Origin: Trichosporon coremiiforme
Taxonomy: Eukaryota; Basidiomycota; Tremellomycetes; Trichosporonales; Trichosporonaceae
DNA length: 64,000 nt
Assembly: GCA_039545355.1 (NCBI GenBank)
Contig: BCJJ01000021.1
Span: 186,001-250,000 of the forward strand
Direction of reading: 5' to 3'
This document shows positions 45,081 to 55,480 of the stretch, in pieces. The notes under the pieces were generated by a model. The model made no database searches. It was given only the letters and a program-made list of their open reading frames with translations, and was not told the origin of the DNA. Every line of letters starts with the position of its first letter. Position 1 is the first letter of the stretch. The position numbers and the translations under genes are program-made.

Positions 45081-45656
45081 CTACTTCAGTGTCTTGCGAG
45101 GACGAAGTACTCGACCAGACGGGTGGACCTCCGCCTTCGCGTCCAGGTCGACATCGATCTCGGCCGCCTTGCGTTTCCGCTTGGCAGCCGGCTTCTTCGG
45201 CTTGGTCTCGTTGCGCTCCCAGTCCTCGACGGGTCCCTCAACAACGTAGAACAGGGGATGGATAGGACACTCCTGGCCATCTCCCTCTTGGACTCGCGGG
45301 GGGAGCTTCTTGTGCGACTCCGGATGCCGTTTCCACAGCTTCGACCGCAGATGCTCTAGCTCGAGCAGGACCTGGCCACGGTTGACGGAGATGGTGCCAA
45401 GCATAGGCTGCGGATGTTCAATCAGAGTCTTGTCGTAGTTGTATCCTCGAGAGGACGCTTCCTCCCAAATGGCAGTGAGGAAGGCAGCGATCGCGGCTTG
45501 CGGGTCGACTTGGCCAACGAAGCGGACAAGCTGCGGGTGCTTGCGGTATCCCTTCGTGCGGCCTGCGAGCACGGCTTGGGCGAGGAGCGCCTCGCGCCAC
45601 GCTGCTGTTAGGCCCTTCGGGTCGAGGAGGCAGGGATGAAGCGACCACAGCCTCAT
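45081..45656 (-). CDS. Pyrimidine-dimer DNA glycosylase-like protein, 191 aa
   Basis: A single exon starting MRLWSLHPCLLDPKGLTAAW. The pattern MRLWSLHPxxLDxxGLxAxWRExLLAQAVLxGxTxGYxxHPQL is that of the small family annotated as pyrimidine-dimer glycosylase (related to phage T4 endonuclease V). This copy shows ALLAQAVLAGRTKGYRKHPQ and a later GYNYDKTLI segment. The C-terminus adds a basic tail (KKPAAKRKRKAAE) that looks like a nuclear localisation signal, and a short RPRKTLK end. If active it would cut UV-damaged DNA at cyclobutane dimers as a base-excision route. Activity is unproven for such fungal relatives. It is divergent from RPC82 across 354 bp. The family is best known from bacteria and phage, so ancient transfer is possible. 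Confidence 0.78.
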   Translation of the reverse strand: MRLWSLHPCLLDPKGLTAAWREALLAQAVLAGRTKGYRKHPQLVRFVGQVDPQAAIAAFLTAIWEEASSRGYNYDKTLIEHPQPMLGTISVNRGQVLLELEHLRSKLWKRHPESHKKLPPRVQEGDGQECPIHPLFYVVEGPVEDWERNETKPKKPAAKRKRKAAEIDVDLDAKAEVHPSGRVLRPRKTLK

Positions 45657-46010
45657 GCCGTGTGATCGTGAGTGAGTTGGTAGTGCTGAATTCTGGGTGA
45701 CTGCTTTTCGCGCAGGCTGCTCACGTCTTGCCCGCCCGCTCCTCGACCGTTAGTCCTGTTGCTCATGACCTCCACCCTCGCGCTCTCATCAACCTTGCAA
45801 CCAGGGCAGGGTCTAAATGACAAACCGATTTGACCTACTGATTAGCGGATGCAAAGTGCCTATTACAACCTGAACCGCAAATGACGCTCAAGCTTCACGT
45901 GACCTGCGAGACTTTTGTAGACTGCCTGTATTTGTGCCTCAACTACCTGGTGCGTGAATCGATTGCATTTCCATCCACCCGCCCCACGCTACACGAGCGC
46001 AGCTCTCGCC
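45657..46010. promoter_or_regulatory. Bidirectional promoter, DNA glycosylase-like gene / RPC82
   Basis: 354 bp between divergent starts. It should hold both promoters. No TATA box is clear. Confidence 0.45.
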
Positions 46011-47814
46011 ATGGACGCCGTCAACACGAACGGCAAGGAGGCCGTGCGACTATGCGAGCACGTCGTGCGGCAGGCATTCGGCGATGTTGTTGGCGTAAGT
46101 TAGCTCGTTCCCTCAATGCTAACTTTAGCGCGTCGCTTCGACGCTCCTGAACCGTGGGCGCTGCAGTGCGCTGACGGTGTCGAGGCTGGCGGCACTCCCC
46201 CTCCCGACGACGCAGGCGTCGCTTATTATTCTGCTCCAGCACCACCTCGTCGGCTCGACCGGCGGATCCCGCCGCAACCCCCCAGAGGAGGAGATGTACG
46301 AGTTCGACATCATCGAGTGCCTCATGCGCCTGCGTTGGGGACGCATGCTGGCGCTGACGGAGAAGGAGTTTGGAGAGGAGGTGAGTTAGGGATTGCGTGT
46401 AGCGAACTGACATACAGGCGCTCGCTGTTGTTCGCCAGATCTTCCTGTACGGCAAGCTCACGATGGAGGAGATTCAGGATATCCTCTCCGAGTACGACAT
46501 GCCAGCGTCGTCGCTGCGGCGTGTCGTCACGCTCATGCTGCGGCGAGGATTCCTTGAGCCGACGTGCGCCGAGCTCACGATGCTCCGCTCGGACCAGATC
46601 GACCGGCGGTATCGCGTAAGCTAGGATCTCCGCTTCATGGCAGCTGACAGCAGACAAAATGGGTCGAGAAGTCGGCGGCGGCTGGTACGAAGCTGCACAC
46701 GCCAGCTGTACTGCAGGAGTTGAAGAAGGCTGCGATCGACGAGATCACGGACGAGCGGATGGACTTCCGGAATCCCTCGCGGGCGCTTAAGGAGCTCAAG
46801 ATGCCGAAGAAGTCGTCCTCGTCGGTGCTGAAGGGCAAGAGCAAGGGGGAGAATTGGGACGTGGTCGACGGCGTACCGCTCCGCGCCAATTACGACAAGT
46901 ACAACGTCCTTATCCGGAACGAGATGATCATCCAGGCTGCGGCGGACAGGTGGAACGCTGCCGCGGGCGAGGTCATGCGCGCCATTCTAGCCGCGAGCAT
47001 CGACAGCCAGGCCGACCCGCGCGAGCTGCGTACCAACGTCGCCGTCAACGTGACGCAGATCGTGGACCGCATCCCGCAGCACGCCTACAAGCTCCTTATG
47101 GCCGGAATGGTCGGGACCGGATCGAAGAACATTCCCGAGATCACGCGGCAGTACCTTGCCGTCATGAGTGGTGACGACCTCGCGTCGGGCGGGGGCGGCG
47201 GTCGCTTCCTGACGCACAGCGATGGGACGTCGCCGACCTTTTTCGTCGAGCTCGAGGCGATCTGCACAGCCCTGAAGCACAGCCTACTAACTGAGCTTGT
47301 GCGCGAGCGCATCGACGAGAAGGCCGCGCGCGTCCTCGCCGTCATCGCCGAGGCCAAGTTCGCCTCCGAGACGATGGTGCGCGACTGCGCCATGATCCCC
47401 CTCCGCGAGGCACGACACATCCTTTCCGAGTTGCAGAAGCTCTCCCTCATCGACATCCAGGAGGTGCCCAAGACGGCAGCCAAGGGACGCAACATGTTCC
47501 CCGGCAACGACTTCCATCTCTGGTCCATCGACCTGCGCAAGGCGTACGGGTTCCTCCTCTCCGGTGTTTACAAAACGGCAGCCAACGTCATGCAGCGGAG
47601 ACAGCACGAGCTCGAGAAGCGCTCCGTGCTGCTCGAGAAGCTGGAGCGCGATGACTACACCCCGGAACAGGTCGTCGAGTACCTCTCTGCCAAGGACAGG
47701 CAGGATTATGACGACCTCAACAACGCGCTCCAGATGCTGTCCCTCGCTGAGACGAGGACGGATCTGATCGTCATGATGCTGAGGGATCTGCCAGGAGGAG
47801 CGCCGAGCTCATAG
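46011..47814 (+). CDS. RPC82: RNA polymerase III subunit Rpc82 (C82/RPC3), 564 aa
   Basis: Four exons: 46011-46094, 46129-46380, 46418-46615 and 46654-47814, phase 0 throughout. The N-terminus (EAVRLCEHVVRQAFGDVVG, then STLLNRGRCSALTVSRLA) is the first winged helix of the RPC82 family. YEFDIIECLMRLRWGRMLAL and GKLTMEEIQDILSEYDMP follow in the next winged helix. The C-terminus shows the fourth winged helix and closing coiled coil (NVMQRRQHELEKRSVLLEKL). Rpc82 belongs to the Pol III-specific heterotrimer C31-C34-C82 that opens tRNA and 5S promoters in the nucleus. Length is close to other fungal orthologues (about 550-650). Confidence 0.93.
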
Positions 47815-48024
47815 TGGAAGGATTGTCGAGCAGAGCTGGGTGAAGAGAGGAGGCAAGGTCGATCGAGGGCAGAGGGTAGTTACTACATTTATTTGCATCC
47901 ATAGAACAAAATGTTCATGGCATTTTCCATCTTTTATTCAAGTCTACATGCTCGCTGCATCGCGCATCATGATACAAAGCCGTGGTCCGGCTAGGTTAGA
48001 AACACTAGTTTACTACGGGGGAGA
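47815..48024. other. Short convergent 3' spacer, RPC82 and VMA8
   Basis: 210 bp between stop codons, A/T-richer than the coding DNA on either side. No further features. Confidence 0.4.
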
Positions 48025-49083
48025 TTAGAAGATGACGTCCTCGTCCTTGTCCTGGCCGAGCATGTCGCCGCCGCCCTCTGCACCTGCCCCGATGCCTTCG
48101 TCCTTGGACACCTCGTGGCCCTGCTCCTCGAGCGCCTGCAGTGCCTTGAGGCGCTCCGCGTTGGCCTTCTCGGCATCGCGCTTCTTCTTGCCCTGCACCT
48201 TCTTCAGGCGGAAGAACTCCTCGCGGTCCATCTCGTCCAGCTCCGAGTTGATGTACTTGATCGTGTTGTCCAGGCGCGGGATGACGACGTGCTCGATCGC
48301 GTTCACACGGCGGTTCGTCGCGCGGATCACCTCGTCAAGAATCGTGAATGCAGTCTGGGGTCAGCTAGAGAACTACTCATCGAAGCTCACCTGCAGCGAC
48401 GCAAGCTCGACAAGCGTCCCAACAGCCTTGACGTAAGTGTCTCGGGAGCGTTGAATTTGCTGTCCTCCACGCGACAGACCGGTCAGGTTGAAATCTGCGA
48501 GTCAGCTTCAGCTAGAAACACCGGAAGCTGTGCTTCTTTCCGCTCCGGTCTTCGTGACGGCCAAGGGAACGTGGAGGAAGGCACTCACCACCGCCATCCT
48601 TTGATCGCACACCCTCAAACGCAGGCAGGACAACACCGGAGACGTTCTCCTGGCGGGCCTGGACAGTGTAGGTGGCCTTGCGTACACTCTCCTGCACCTG
48701 GTATCCGATGTCTCCGGCGGTGTACGTGACCTCGGCGAGAGAGAAGGAAGCAAGCTGGAGCACACGGCCCATCGAGAGCTTGGCCTCGTCGACCTTCTTG
48801 AGGATGCTACGGAAACGGGTCATGAGCGCGTCGCGCTTCTTTGCGAGCAGCGAGTGTCCCGTCTGCGCACCCTTGAGACGGCCCTTCGTGAGCGTCAGGT
48901 TCATACGCGTCGGACTGATGGTCAGCTAGGAGTTGCACGGTAGCAGCTTCATCGATCTTCCTGACGGCAGCAGACATTCGCGGCGGTCCTCGCCGCGAAG
49001 GAAGGGGGACCAGAGAAGCGCCGCCCGCCGCGCCGCGCTTTGCACACTCACAAGACGGCTTCGCGGGGTCCCGTTCCAGACAT
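48025..49083 (-). CDS. VMA8: V-type proton ATPase subunit D, 263 aa
   Basis: Four exons: 49052-49083, 48589-48914, 48391-48494 and 48025-48354. The start lies in a 32-nt first exon ([10 protein letters not shown]) that splices to [20 protein letters not shown], matching the yeast Vma8 start; the downstream Met would lose ten residues. The helical core continues with [20 protein letters not shown] and [13 protein letters not shown]. The second helix includes [20 protein letters not shown] and [20 protein letters not shown]. Subunit D forms the central rotor stalk of V1 with subunit F, linking ATP hydrolysis to proton pumping at vacuole and Golgi membranes. Length fits yeast (256). Divergent from SPT8. 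Confidence 0.95.
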
Positions 49084-49301
49084 GGTTGGTTACTTGTCGT
49101 GGTGGTCGGGGAGAGATGGTGAAGGTGGTGGTGACGACACGGAATCTAGGGCCGTAGCCGATCGTCACCGCTATTACGCTACGGTGCCGTACCAGGTGCC
49201 GTACCGCTTCGAGCGGTTCGGTGATTTTGGATCCGCTCCTGGTTCATTATTGTCACAACAAATCGCTTCAGCTTGCATCAACCCACCAGAGCATAGCAAG
49301 C
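49084..49301. promoter_or_regulatory. Bidirectional promoter, VMA8 / SPT8
   Basis: 218 bp between divergent start codons. A short direct repeat (GGTGCCGTACC, about 49180-49204) is the only visible element. Confidence 0.45.
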
Positions 49302-51536
49302 ATGCGCAGCGACGACGAAGAGGAGCACGATTTTGAGGAGGACGAGGAGGATGACGACGTAAGCTGGCAGCGGTTGTGGGAGCTGACAGACAGGCTTTCC
49401 GCGACGCGACGACTGGCGAGGGGTGAGTCCAGCTTTCATGCGTCGAAGTGCAAGCTGACATCAGCTTCGACGTGTTCGGAGATCCGGAAGACCTCGAGGG
49501 CGACGACGAGGACGGCGACGGAGAGGACGATGATGACGATGACGATGAAGAGGACGATGATGACGACGATGATGATGAGGAGGACGGCGACGGCGAGGAC
49601 GACGACGATGTCGCCGCAACCGATGCCAGCGTAGGCGGCTCCGTCGCTTTGCCCACCAGCTCCTTGCCTGCCGTTTCGACACCAACACTCCCGACGCCAT
49701 CACTACCTCACGGTTCTGCCCCACCATCAACCGATGCTCCGCCAGAAGCCGAGAAGGACACCACGACATCCATCGACACCATCGCGCCTCAGCTCGCCCG
49801 GCGATCACTCTTCGTGCCCCAGGCGACACGGCAAGGCATCAGCATCGAGGCTATCGTCGGTATCCCGATCCCGAGTCCTGTGCACTGCATTGCGTCTACG
49901 ACGTGTCTGTCCTACCTCCTGACGGGAAGTCAGGACGGATATATCCGCGCGTACGACTTCTGGGCATCCGTCAACGGCGCGCAAATCATGACGGCGCAGC
50001 AGCGCGGTGTCGTTGGACTAGGAGAAGGTGTGAACAAGGCCGGCGTCGGACGGGGATGGTGGTCCGTCGAGGTGCCGGAAGCGCAGGTGAACGCCTCTGG
50101 CTCTGGAACAGGAGCTACCGGAAACGGCGGAGCGGCCGGGGTAACAACGGGAACCAAAAAGCAGGAGCCCGTGTTCTCATTAGCCTGTAACCCGGACGGA
50201 TTATGGAGTGCGGCCGGGACGCAGTCCGGTGACATCAATCTGTATTCCCTGCGGCATAGCCCGGGGACGCAAATTACGAGCCTCAGGGGACACAATAACG
50301 TTGTGTCGTGCCTGCAGCTCGTGGACGACACCAGCTTGCTGTCAGGAAGCTGGGACGGCGTTGTGAGGGTGAGTTCGGGCTCCGCGTGGTCTTAACTGAC
50401 ATCAGGAATGGGACCTGAACACTGGTCAGACGACACGGACGTATCCGGGACACGGCGCGCAGATCTCTGCCGTCTCCGTGCGGCCACCAGTCGTCGCCGC
50501 TCCGGCACCGATATCTGTCAATGTCGGCGAGGACTTCTTCAAGAAGGACCGTGACGCGAACGACGCCAACGGGACCGCGAACGGAACGGAAGGCGGCGAC
50601 GGAGATGTCGAAATGAAGGACGGGGGCGACAAGCCAGCCGAACCGGCAGCTGAACCGGCAGCCGGAGACGGTGACGACAACAAATCGAATGCGTCTTACG
50701 ACCCGTTGTTTGACGACGACGCCGAGGGAGAGGAGGACGTGATTATGGATCCGGCTCCGGGACTCGGGTTAGCGCTACCAGGCGCAAAGCCGGCGGCGTC
50801 ACCAGCTCTCCCGACACTGTCGACACCGACACCAGCTCCGGCTTCCCATTCCTCGCAGACTGGACCTGCGCTGCCTGGACAGCCGTCTCAGAATCAGGCT
50901 CCGACACCATCAGCACCTGGACTGTTCTCTGCCGCCTCGGCTCGCGCGGCTGCGACGATAACGACGAACACGAAGGCAACTCCTTCGCTCTCACCAGCGA
51001 CCTACCACTCGATGTCACCGGACATTCTCCTGACCTCAAGCATGGACGGGCAGATCACGCTGATCGACCGGCGCTCGCCATCATTCGTGGGCCGGTTGGG
51101 GGGCTCGAAGGCTCCGCCATGGTGCATGTCCGCGGTCTGGCAGGGCGAGCAAGTGCTCGCGGGACGACGAAACGGCACGATCGACATCTGGGACGTGCGG
51201 CGAGCGTCGCCGAGCGCTCCGACGCTGATCAAGACGCTGAAGACGCCAGCCGAGTCGGGTCCGATCTCGTGCCTCGTAGCGTTCCCGGACGGGAAGCACG
51301 TCGCCTCCGCGTCAAATGACAACATTCGCCTGTGGAACACGCTTGAGTACTTTGACGAGCAGCAGGAAACGAAGCGCAAGGGCGTGCCGTTCCGCATTAT
51401 TGCCGGCCACCATGGAGGTATCATCTCCGCCATGAACCTCGACCCCACGGGCAACTTCCTTGTCACTGCTAGTGGGGACCGAGGGTGGCAGGGAGAGAGC
51501 ACTAAGGTCGTCCTCGTTCACGAGGTCAAGTGGTAG
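49302..51536 (+). CDS. SPT8: SAGA complex subunit Spt8 (WD40), 706 aa
   Basis: Four exons: 49302-49358, 49394-49422 (only 29 nt), 49465-50368 and 50406-51536. The N-terminus is extremely acidic (Asp/Glu runs across about residues 30-80), as in yeast Spt8. It is followed by the family-specific opening GISIEAIVGIPIPSPVHCIA. Then come TGSQDGYIRAYDFWASVNG and WD repeats such as LLSGSWDGVVREWDLNTGQT. The inserted segment SYDPLFDDDAEGEED is a known Spt8-type insertion. C-terminal WD repeats include LTSSMDGQITLIDRRS and SNDNIRLWNTLEYFD. Spt8 helps SAGA deliver TBP to TATA promoters. Exon 2 is small, and intron 1 is 35 nt. Confidence 0.93.
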
Positions 51537-51639
51537 AAGGGTAGATTTGATGTATCGTGTGTATCATTGACGGCAAGGGCTCTGGAGTTCATACACAGGG
51601 CTGATTGCATTCGAGGCACGTGTTGTACATCGTGAGTGG

Positions 51640-52256
51640 CTACCATGGCCGTCTGCCATTCTGGTATGCCTTCGCGGTAGCTTGGAAGGGGATCCCGAGC
51701 GCTTCACTCCACACGGGCTGGATGACCGCGACGGTCAGGCGCAGCATTTCAATGCTAAGCTCGTCGTTCTCTGAGGCAGCATAGAAGTAGTTCACGATAA
51801 CTTTGAGGTCAGGGTGAAATTTTCTATGCTTCACATCTTTGACATACGCGGCTACGCACTCGATGCCCACGACCACCAGAGTAAGCTGCTTGTCAGTAGG
51901 CGTCAGGGCCGTGTCAGCCAAGGGGCATAACTGTTGAATGGACTTCAGACTTGTGTCCGAGTGTGCACATCACGTGCACACGGCATCAGAAGCTGGAGTA
52001 CGAGCCAGTACACCATGTTAGAATAGAAGTTGGTGTATTTGAACAGAACTTCGTACACTGCAGGCAGATTAATTCTGCGGGACAGCGGGCTCACCGTAGG
52101 CGGGTCTTTCTCGGAGCGGAAGAACATGTGACTCAAGATCAGGCGACAGTCGGGGCGTATGTGGTGGAGGAGATGGCGAGATCCGTTCTCTTCGTTTCCG
52201 TCGTTCCCGTCTCGTATGGTGACGTCTTCTACGCACATCTCTTCGAGATAATCCAC
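51640..52256 (-). pseudogene. Unknown gene, probably broken, carrying a repeat fragment
   Basis: Two minus-strand blocks look like parts of one protein. The upstream block (51945-52256) begins MDYLEEMCVEDVTIRDGNDG and includes INLPAVYEVLFKYTNFYSNM then VYWLVLQLLMPCARDVHT. It ends at a stop codon at 51945. The second block (51640-51921) begins MADTALTPTDKQLTLVVVGI and includes FHPDLKVIVNYFYAASENDE. Between them, at about 51932-51980, lies DNA nearly matching the ends of the 331-bp inverted-repeat element at 54093. I infer that an element fragment lies in or replaced the link between the blocks. An undetected intron is the alternative. Family unknown. Confidence 0.5.
51932..51980 (+). repeat. 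Partial copy of the inverted-repeat/LTR-like element end
   Basis: Starts TGTTGAATGGACTTCAGACT and continues with TTGTGTCCGAG and CACGTGCACACG. It aligns over about 50 bp, roughly 80% by eye, to the outer end of the element at 54093-54423. Confidence 0.7.
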
Positions 52257-52295
52257 GGAGATGGTCAGTAAACGCGTGCTTTCAAGGGCGAACGC

Positions 52296-53240
52296 TTGGT
52301 TCTTCGTGACGACTCTCTTCCGAGATCGAGAAGAAGTGGACCATCACCGGGCTGGGTGATGTCAGCACCATTCTCGGCGCCGAGGCCACTCGAGACCGCC
52401 GACGGAGGACCACTCAGCTCAGCCAACCCGGTTACGTCGGCAAGATCCTCGACAAGTTCCCCAGCCGATGGCAAGAGCGCGAATCCATGCCGACGGCGCT
52501 CCTCGCCGCCAAAGAGTCCGACACCGAGGACGCCGAGGCCGCCGAGCTGTCACCTTACTAACAGGTAGTCGGGTGCCTACAGTGGTTAGCCACGATGACG
52601 AGATCCGACATCTCCTACACGGCCATCACCTTAGCAAGATGACTAGTCTCGCCAAAGCAAGCAGACTGGCAACGCGCACTCTGAACAGTCGCGTACCTCA
52701 AAGGGACCAGCACTCACGGACTGACCTTAGAAGACCACGCACGACCCCGTTGGTCCCAACCTGGTCGGCTAATGGACGCGGATTGGGCTGGCGACTTTGA
52801 GACCCGGAGGTCGACCACCGGATACATCTTCAAGCTCTGTGGATGCCCAGTTTCATGGTGCACACGACTGCAAGGGTGCGTAGCGCAGTCCACCGTGGAA
52901 GCCGAATACGTCGCGCTCGCGGAAGTCACAAAAGGGAATGTGGCTCCGAGGGCTGCTGCGTGAGCTGGACATCCCGACCACCGCGCCAACGACCATCCAC
53001 TGCGACAACCAAGGGGCCGTCAAACTAGCCTTCAAGCCAGCCGGCCACGGCCGCACCAAGCACATCGAGACAAGGTACCACCTAGTCCGACAAGTCGTTC
53101 GAGAGGGCGGGCGTGGTCAACCTCGAGTACATCCGCACCGAAGGCCAGTCAGCCGATATCTCCACCAAGGCCGTCCACGGTCCGCGACACCAGCAGCTCA
53201 CCAGGAAGATCGCCGTCCTTGAACCATTCAAGGACACCAC
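52296..53240 (+). mobile_element. Degenerate Ty1/copia retrotransposon remnant (3' reverse transcriptase and RNase H)
   Basis: Conceptual reading in shifting frames shows the end of a copia-type reverse transcriptase and an RNase H domain with motifs such as [24 protein letters not shown] and KHIETRYH. At least two in-frame stops (near 52559 and 52640) and several frameshifts break it, and gag, protease and integrase are absent. It is a dead, 5'-truncated copy. Such elements are common in fungi. The neighbouring LTR-like repeats at 51932 and 54093 may be from the same or a related family. Confidence 0.85.
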
Positions 53241-54092
53241 CGAGACAGCCCGAACCCCCAACGTCCTCGGGAGGGCGCAAGGGCCGTGCACGTCGACACC
53301 GCCTCACCGACAAGACTCGGACTCACCAGTTCGAGATCCTCGGAGCGCAGAGCCCAGTAGTGCAGCCGCCGCCTACCCGGAGGCGGGGAAGGCCAAGACA
53401 CCTGACGGGATGGCGCTTGGCCGAGGAAGGAGAAAGAAAGAAGGAGTCTCGGCCAAGGTGGGTAAAGACGGGGAAAGGGGGGGCTCGCCCTCCCCCCTAC
53501 CTCCGTCGCCTCCTGATCACGGCTGGCTCGTTCGCGAGTAGCGAGCGGCCACTCCGATGGCCGCCCGATCCCCGGCCGGACCGCTCTCCCCCTCGGCAAG
53601 GAGCAGGCTGTCGCCGAGCTCCTCGCCGGGGGACTTGGCTAGAGACAGTGAACACGGCAGCCAGCGACCTTTGGCAGCTCAACGAGCCAACGCGCCTCTG
53701 CGACAGGTCAACATTGGTTAGCGAGTAGACCTGCCGAGGCACGTCAAATGGACGTACCAACAATGAAGGTAGTGCCAGCATAGACGGAGATTTGCCACCG
53801 AGGTTCGCGACCGGCTGCAGCGAGTCAGCCGCTGCGCGCGAACACGCCGGAGAAAGGCGGCAACACCACTGACACACCCAACTCAACAGTGCTGCAGCCA
53901 GTCGCTCTCAATTGCTCTTAAACTCCCCGGCTTGACAGGCTCTCTCCTCTACTTTCGCGATGTGGCTCATTCACGCGCATGACTCCTACATCCGGTTCTG
54001 TTCCACTGACAGGAACCTGCCTCCCTCCTCTGTAGACCGTTAACGTCTCCTGGACTTAGTGTACAGTATATGCCCATTGCGCATTGCCATAT
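53241..54092. other. Region after the copia remnant, no gene
   Basis: G-rich stretch (about 53470-53490, GGGGAAAGGGGGGGC) and low-complexity ORFs on both strands. It could include the 3' end of the retroelement, with the purine run as a candidate polypurine tract. I found no clear LTR directly after it. Confidence 0.35.
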
Positions 54093-54423
54093 TGTTGAAG
54101 GGACTCGAGACTTGTGTCTGAGCGCACGTGACACGTGCGCACGTCGCATGTGCGCACTCGACACGTAGCGCACGTCGCATGTGCGCACTCGACACGTAGC
54201 GCACCTTTCCATCCTTACTTGAACAGCCCTCTGTAGTCTCTGTTTTCTGCATCCTCTTTATACATCGTTACTGTTGTAACAGTGTACAGGGTGCATACGG
54301 AGAACAGAGACTACAGAGGACTGTTCGAGTGAGCATGCAGAGGTGCACTACGTGTCGAGTGCGCACATGCCACGTGCGCACGTGTCACGCGTGCTCAGGC
54401 ACAAGTCTCGAGTCCCTTCAACA
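54093..54423. mobile_element. 331-bp inverted-repeat (foldback or head-to-head LTR) element
   Basis: The left end TGTTGAAGGGACTCGAGACT matches the reverse complement of the right end AGTCTCGAGTCCCTTCAACA exactly over 20 bp. The arms keep aligning to a central near-palindrome CTGTTGTAACAG at 54271-54282, with roughly 85-90% arm identity by eye. The left arm has an extra 31-bp unit. Termini TGTT...AACA suit an LTR, so it may be two solo LTRs in inverted orientation; the alternative is a foldback MITE. No protein is encoded. Confidence 0.8.
54137..54198 (+). repeat. 31-bp tandem duplication inside the left arm
   Basis: Two adjacent copies of a 31-bp unit beginning GCGCACGTCGCATGTGCGCA; the CGCATG landmark occurs at 54145 and 54176. 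The right arm has only one copy. Confidence 0.85.
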
Positions 54424-55480
54424 GTTACAACACATATCGCAGCCGTCCGCGTCGTCCGCGTCAAGTCGGCTTGTCGCTCGCCATATCTCCATATCGCCAT
54501 CATATCCTGCGTCATGCGTTAGCGCCGGCGGCGCTCTCATCAACGTCGAAACCACTCATGTAGTCGTTCGCGTTGGCGCCGGCCGGCTGGCCGGCTTGCG
54601 GCCATGTCTTAAATCTGAGATTGTTGCAACCGCAAAACCTGCAAGCCTGAAGGATGCCAAGAGTGCACAGCACGCACAGGCTGTACAGCTCTCCCGCTCT
54701 GCAGGATACCGCAGACGTGCAGTCAGTGCTCCAGACCGTCACGGCCTCGCGCCCTGGCATTGCAACACTGTAATGCTGCAACAGCTGTCGTCCGAGCTGT
54801 GCTGTGGAGCATGCTCACTACTAGCTGCGCACTAACCGAAACGATACGGGCATGCGGTCCGCGGCGTGTTCGGGCCATGACACGAGGGCCAGACAGCCAG
54901 ACACCTCACACAACACAGATCGGTCTCGCTGCAGCCTGAGCCCGTCGGCTCTGCGCCCTGTCGGCCTGTCGGGCAATTATGTCTCCTCTGCTCACTGTCG
55001 TCTGCACATCTTTCCCTTACTCTCCCTATCCGTTCGTCGGCGGCCACAGCCGGCACAGCCGTCACTGTTGCAAGGGTGAGTCCACTGGCCAACAGGTAAA
55101 CACGCGCATTTGAGCCACACCCAGTTCAGGGATCACTCAGGCAGTTACCAGGCACGGGCGTGGCACGCGACTCGGGAGTGTGGCACACGCTCAACCCGCC
55201 AAGGCTGCGGTGCGCGACGCACGCATGCATCACGCATGCATCCTCATCCCCCTTGCTCGAGTTCGAATACATCACCTCGCTTGGGAGATACGAGAAAGAC
55301 GTCTTGTTGGATGTGTTGCACGTCCTGCGTCGTCGGTTTGGGCGCGATGATCAATGATCAGGCGGAAGTTGCTGCAGACGAAGCACGTGACGGAATCCTA
55401 GCGTTTCATGGCAGCAGGAATCGCGGACTGCTCGGCGAACGGCCAACACCTGATTACTTCGTCGTGTGCGATCGGGGTGT
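54424..55480. other. Intergenic region without recognised genes
   Basis: Short low-complexity ORFs on both strands; small CACGCATGCAT repeat near 55220. Nothing else seen. Confidence 0.38.

Noticed and set aside
49448..49620. GAC/GAT run read as a microsatellite locus
   Set aside because: It lies in frame in SPT8 and encodes the acidic N-terminal region that is typical of the protein.
54093..54423. CRISPR-like palindromic repeats
   Set aside because: No regular spacers; this is a eukaryotic inverted-repeat element.
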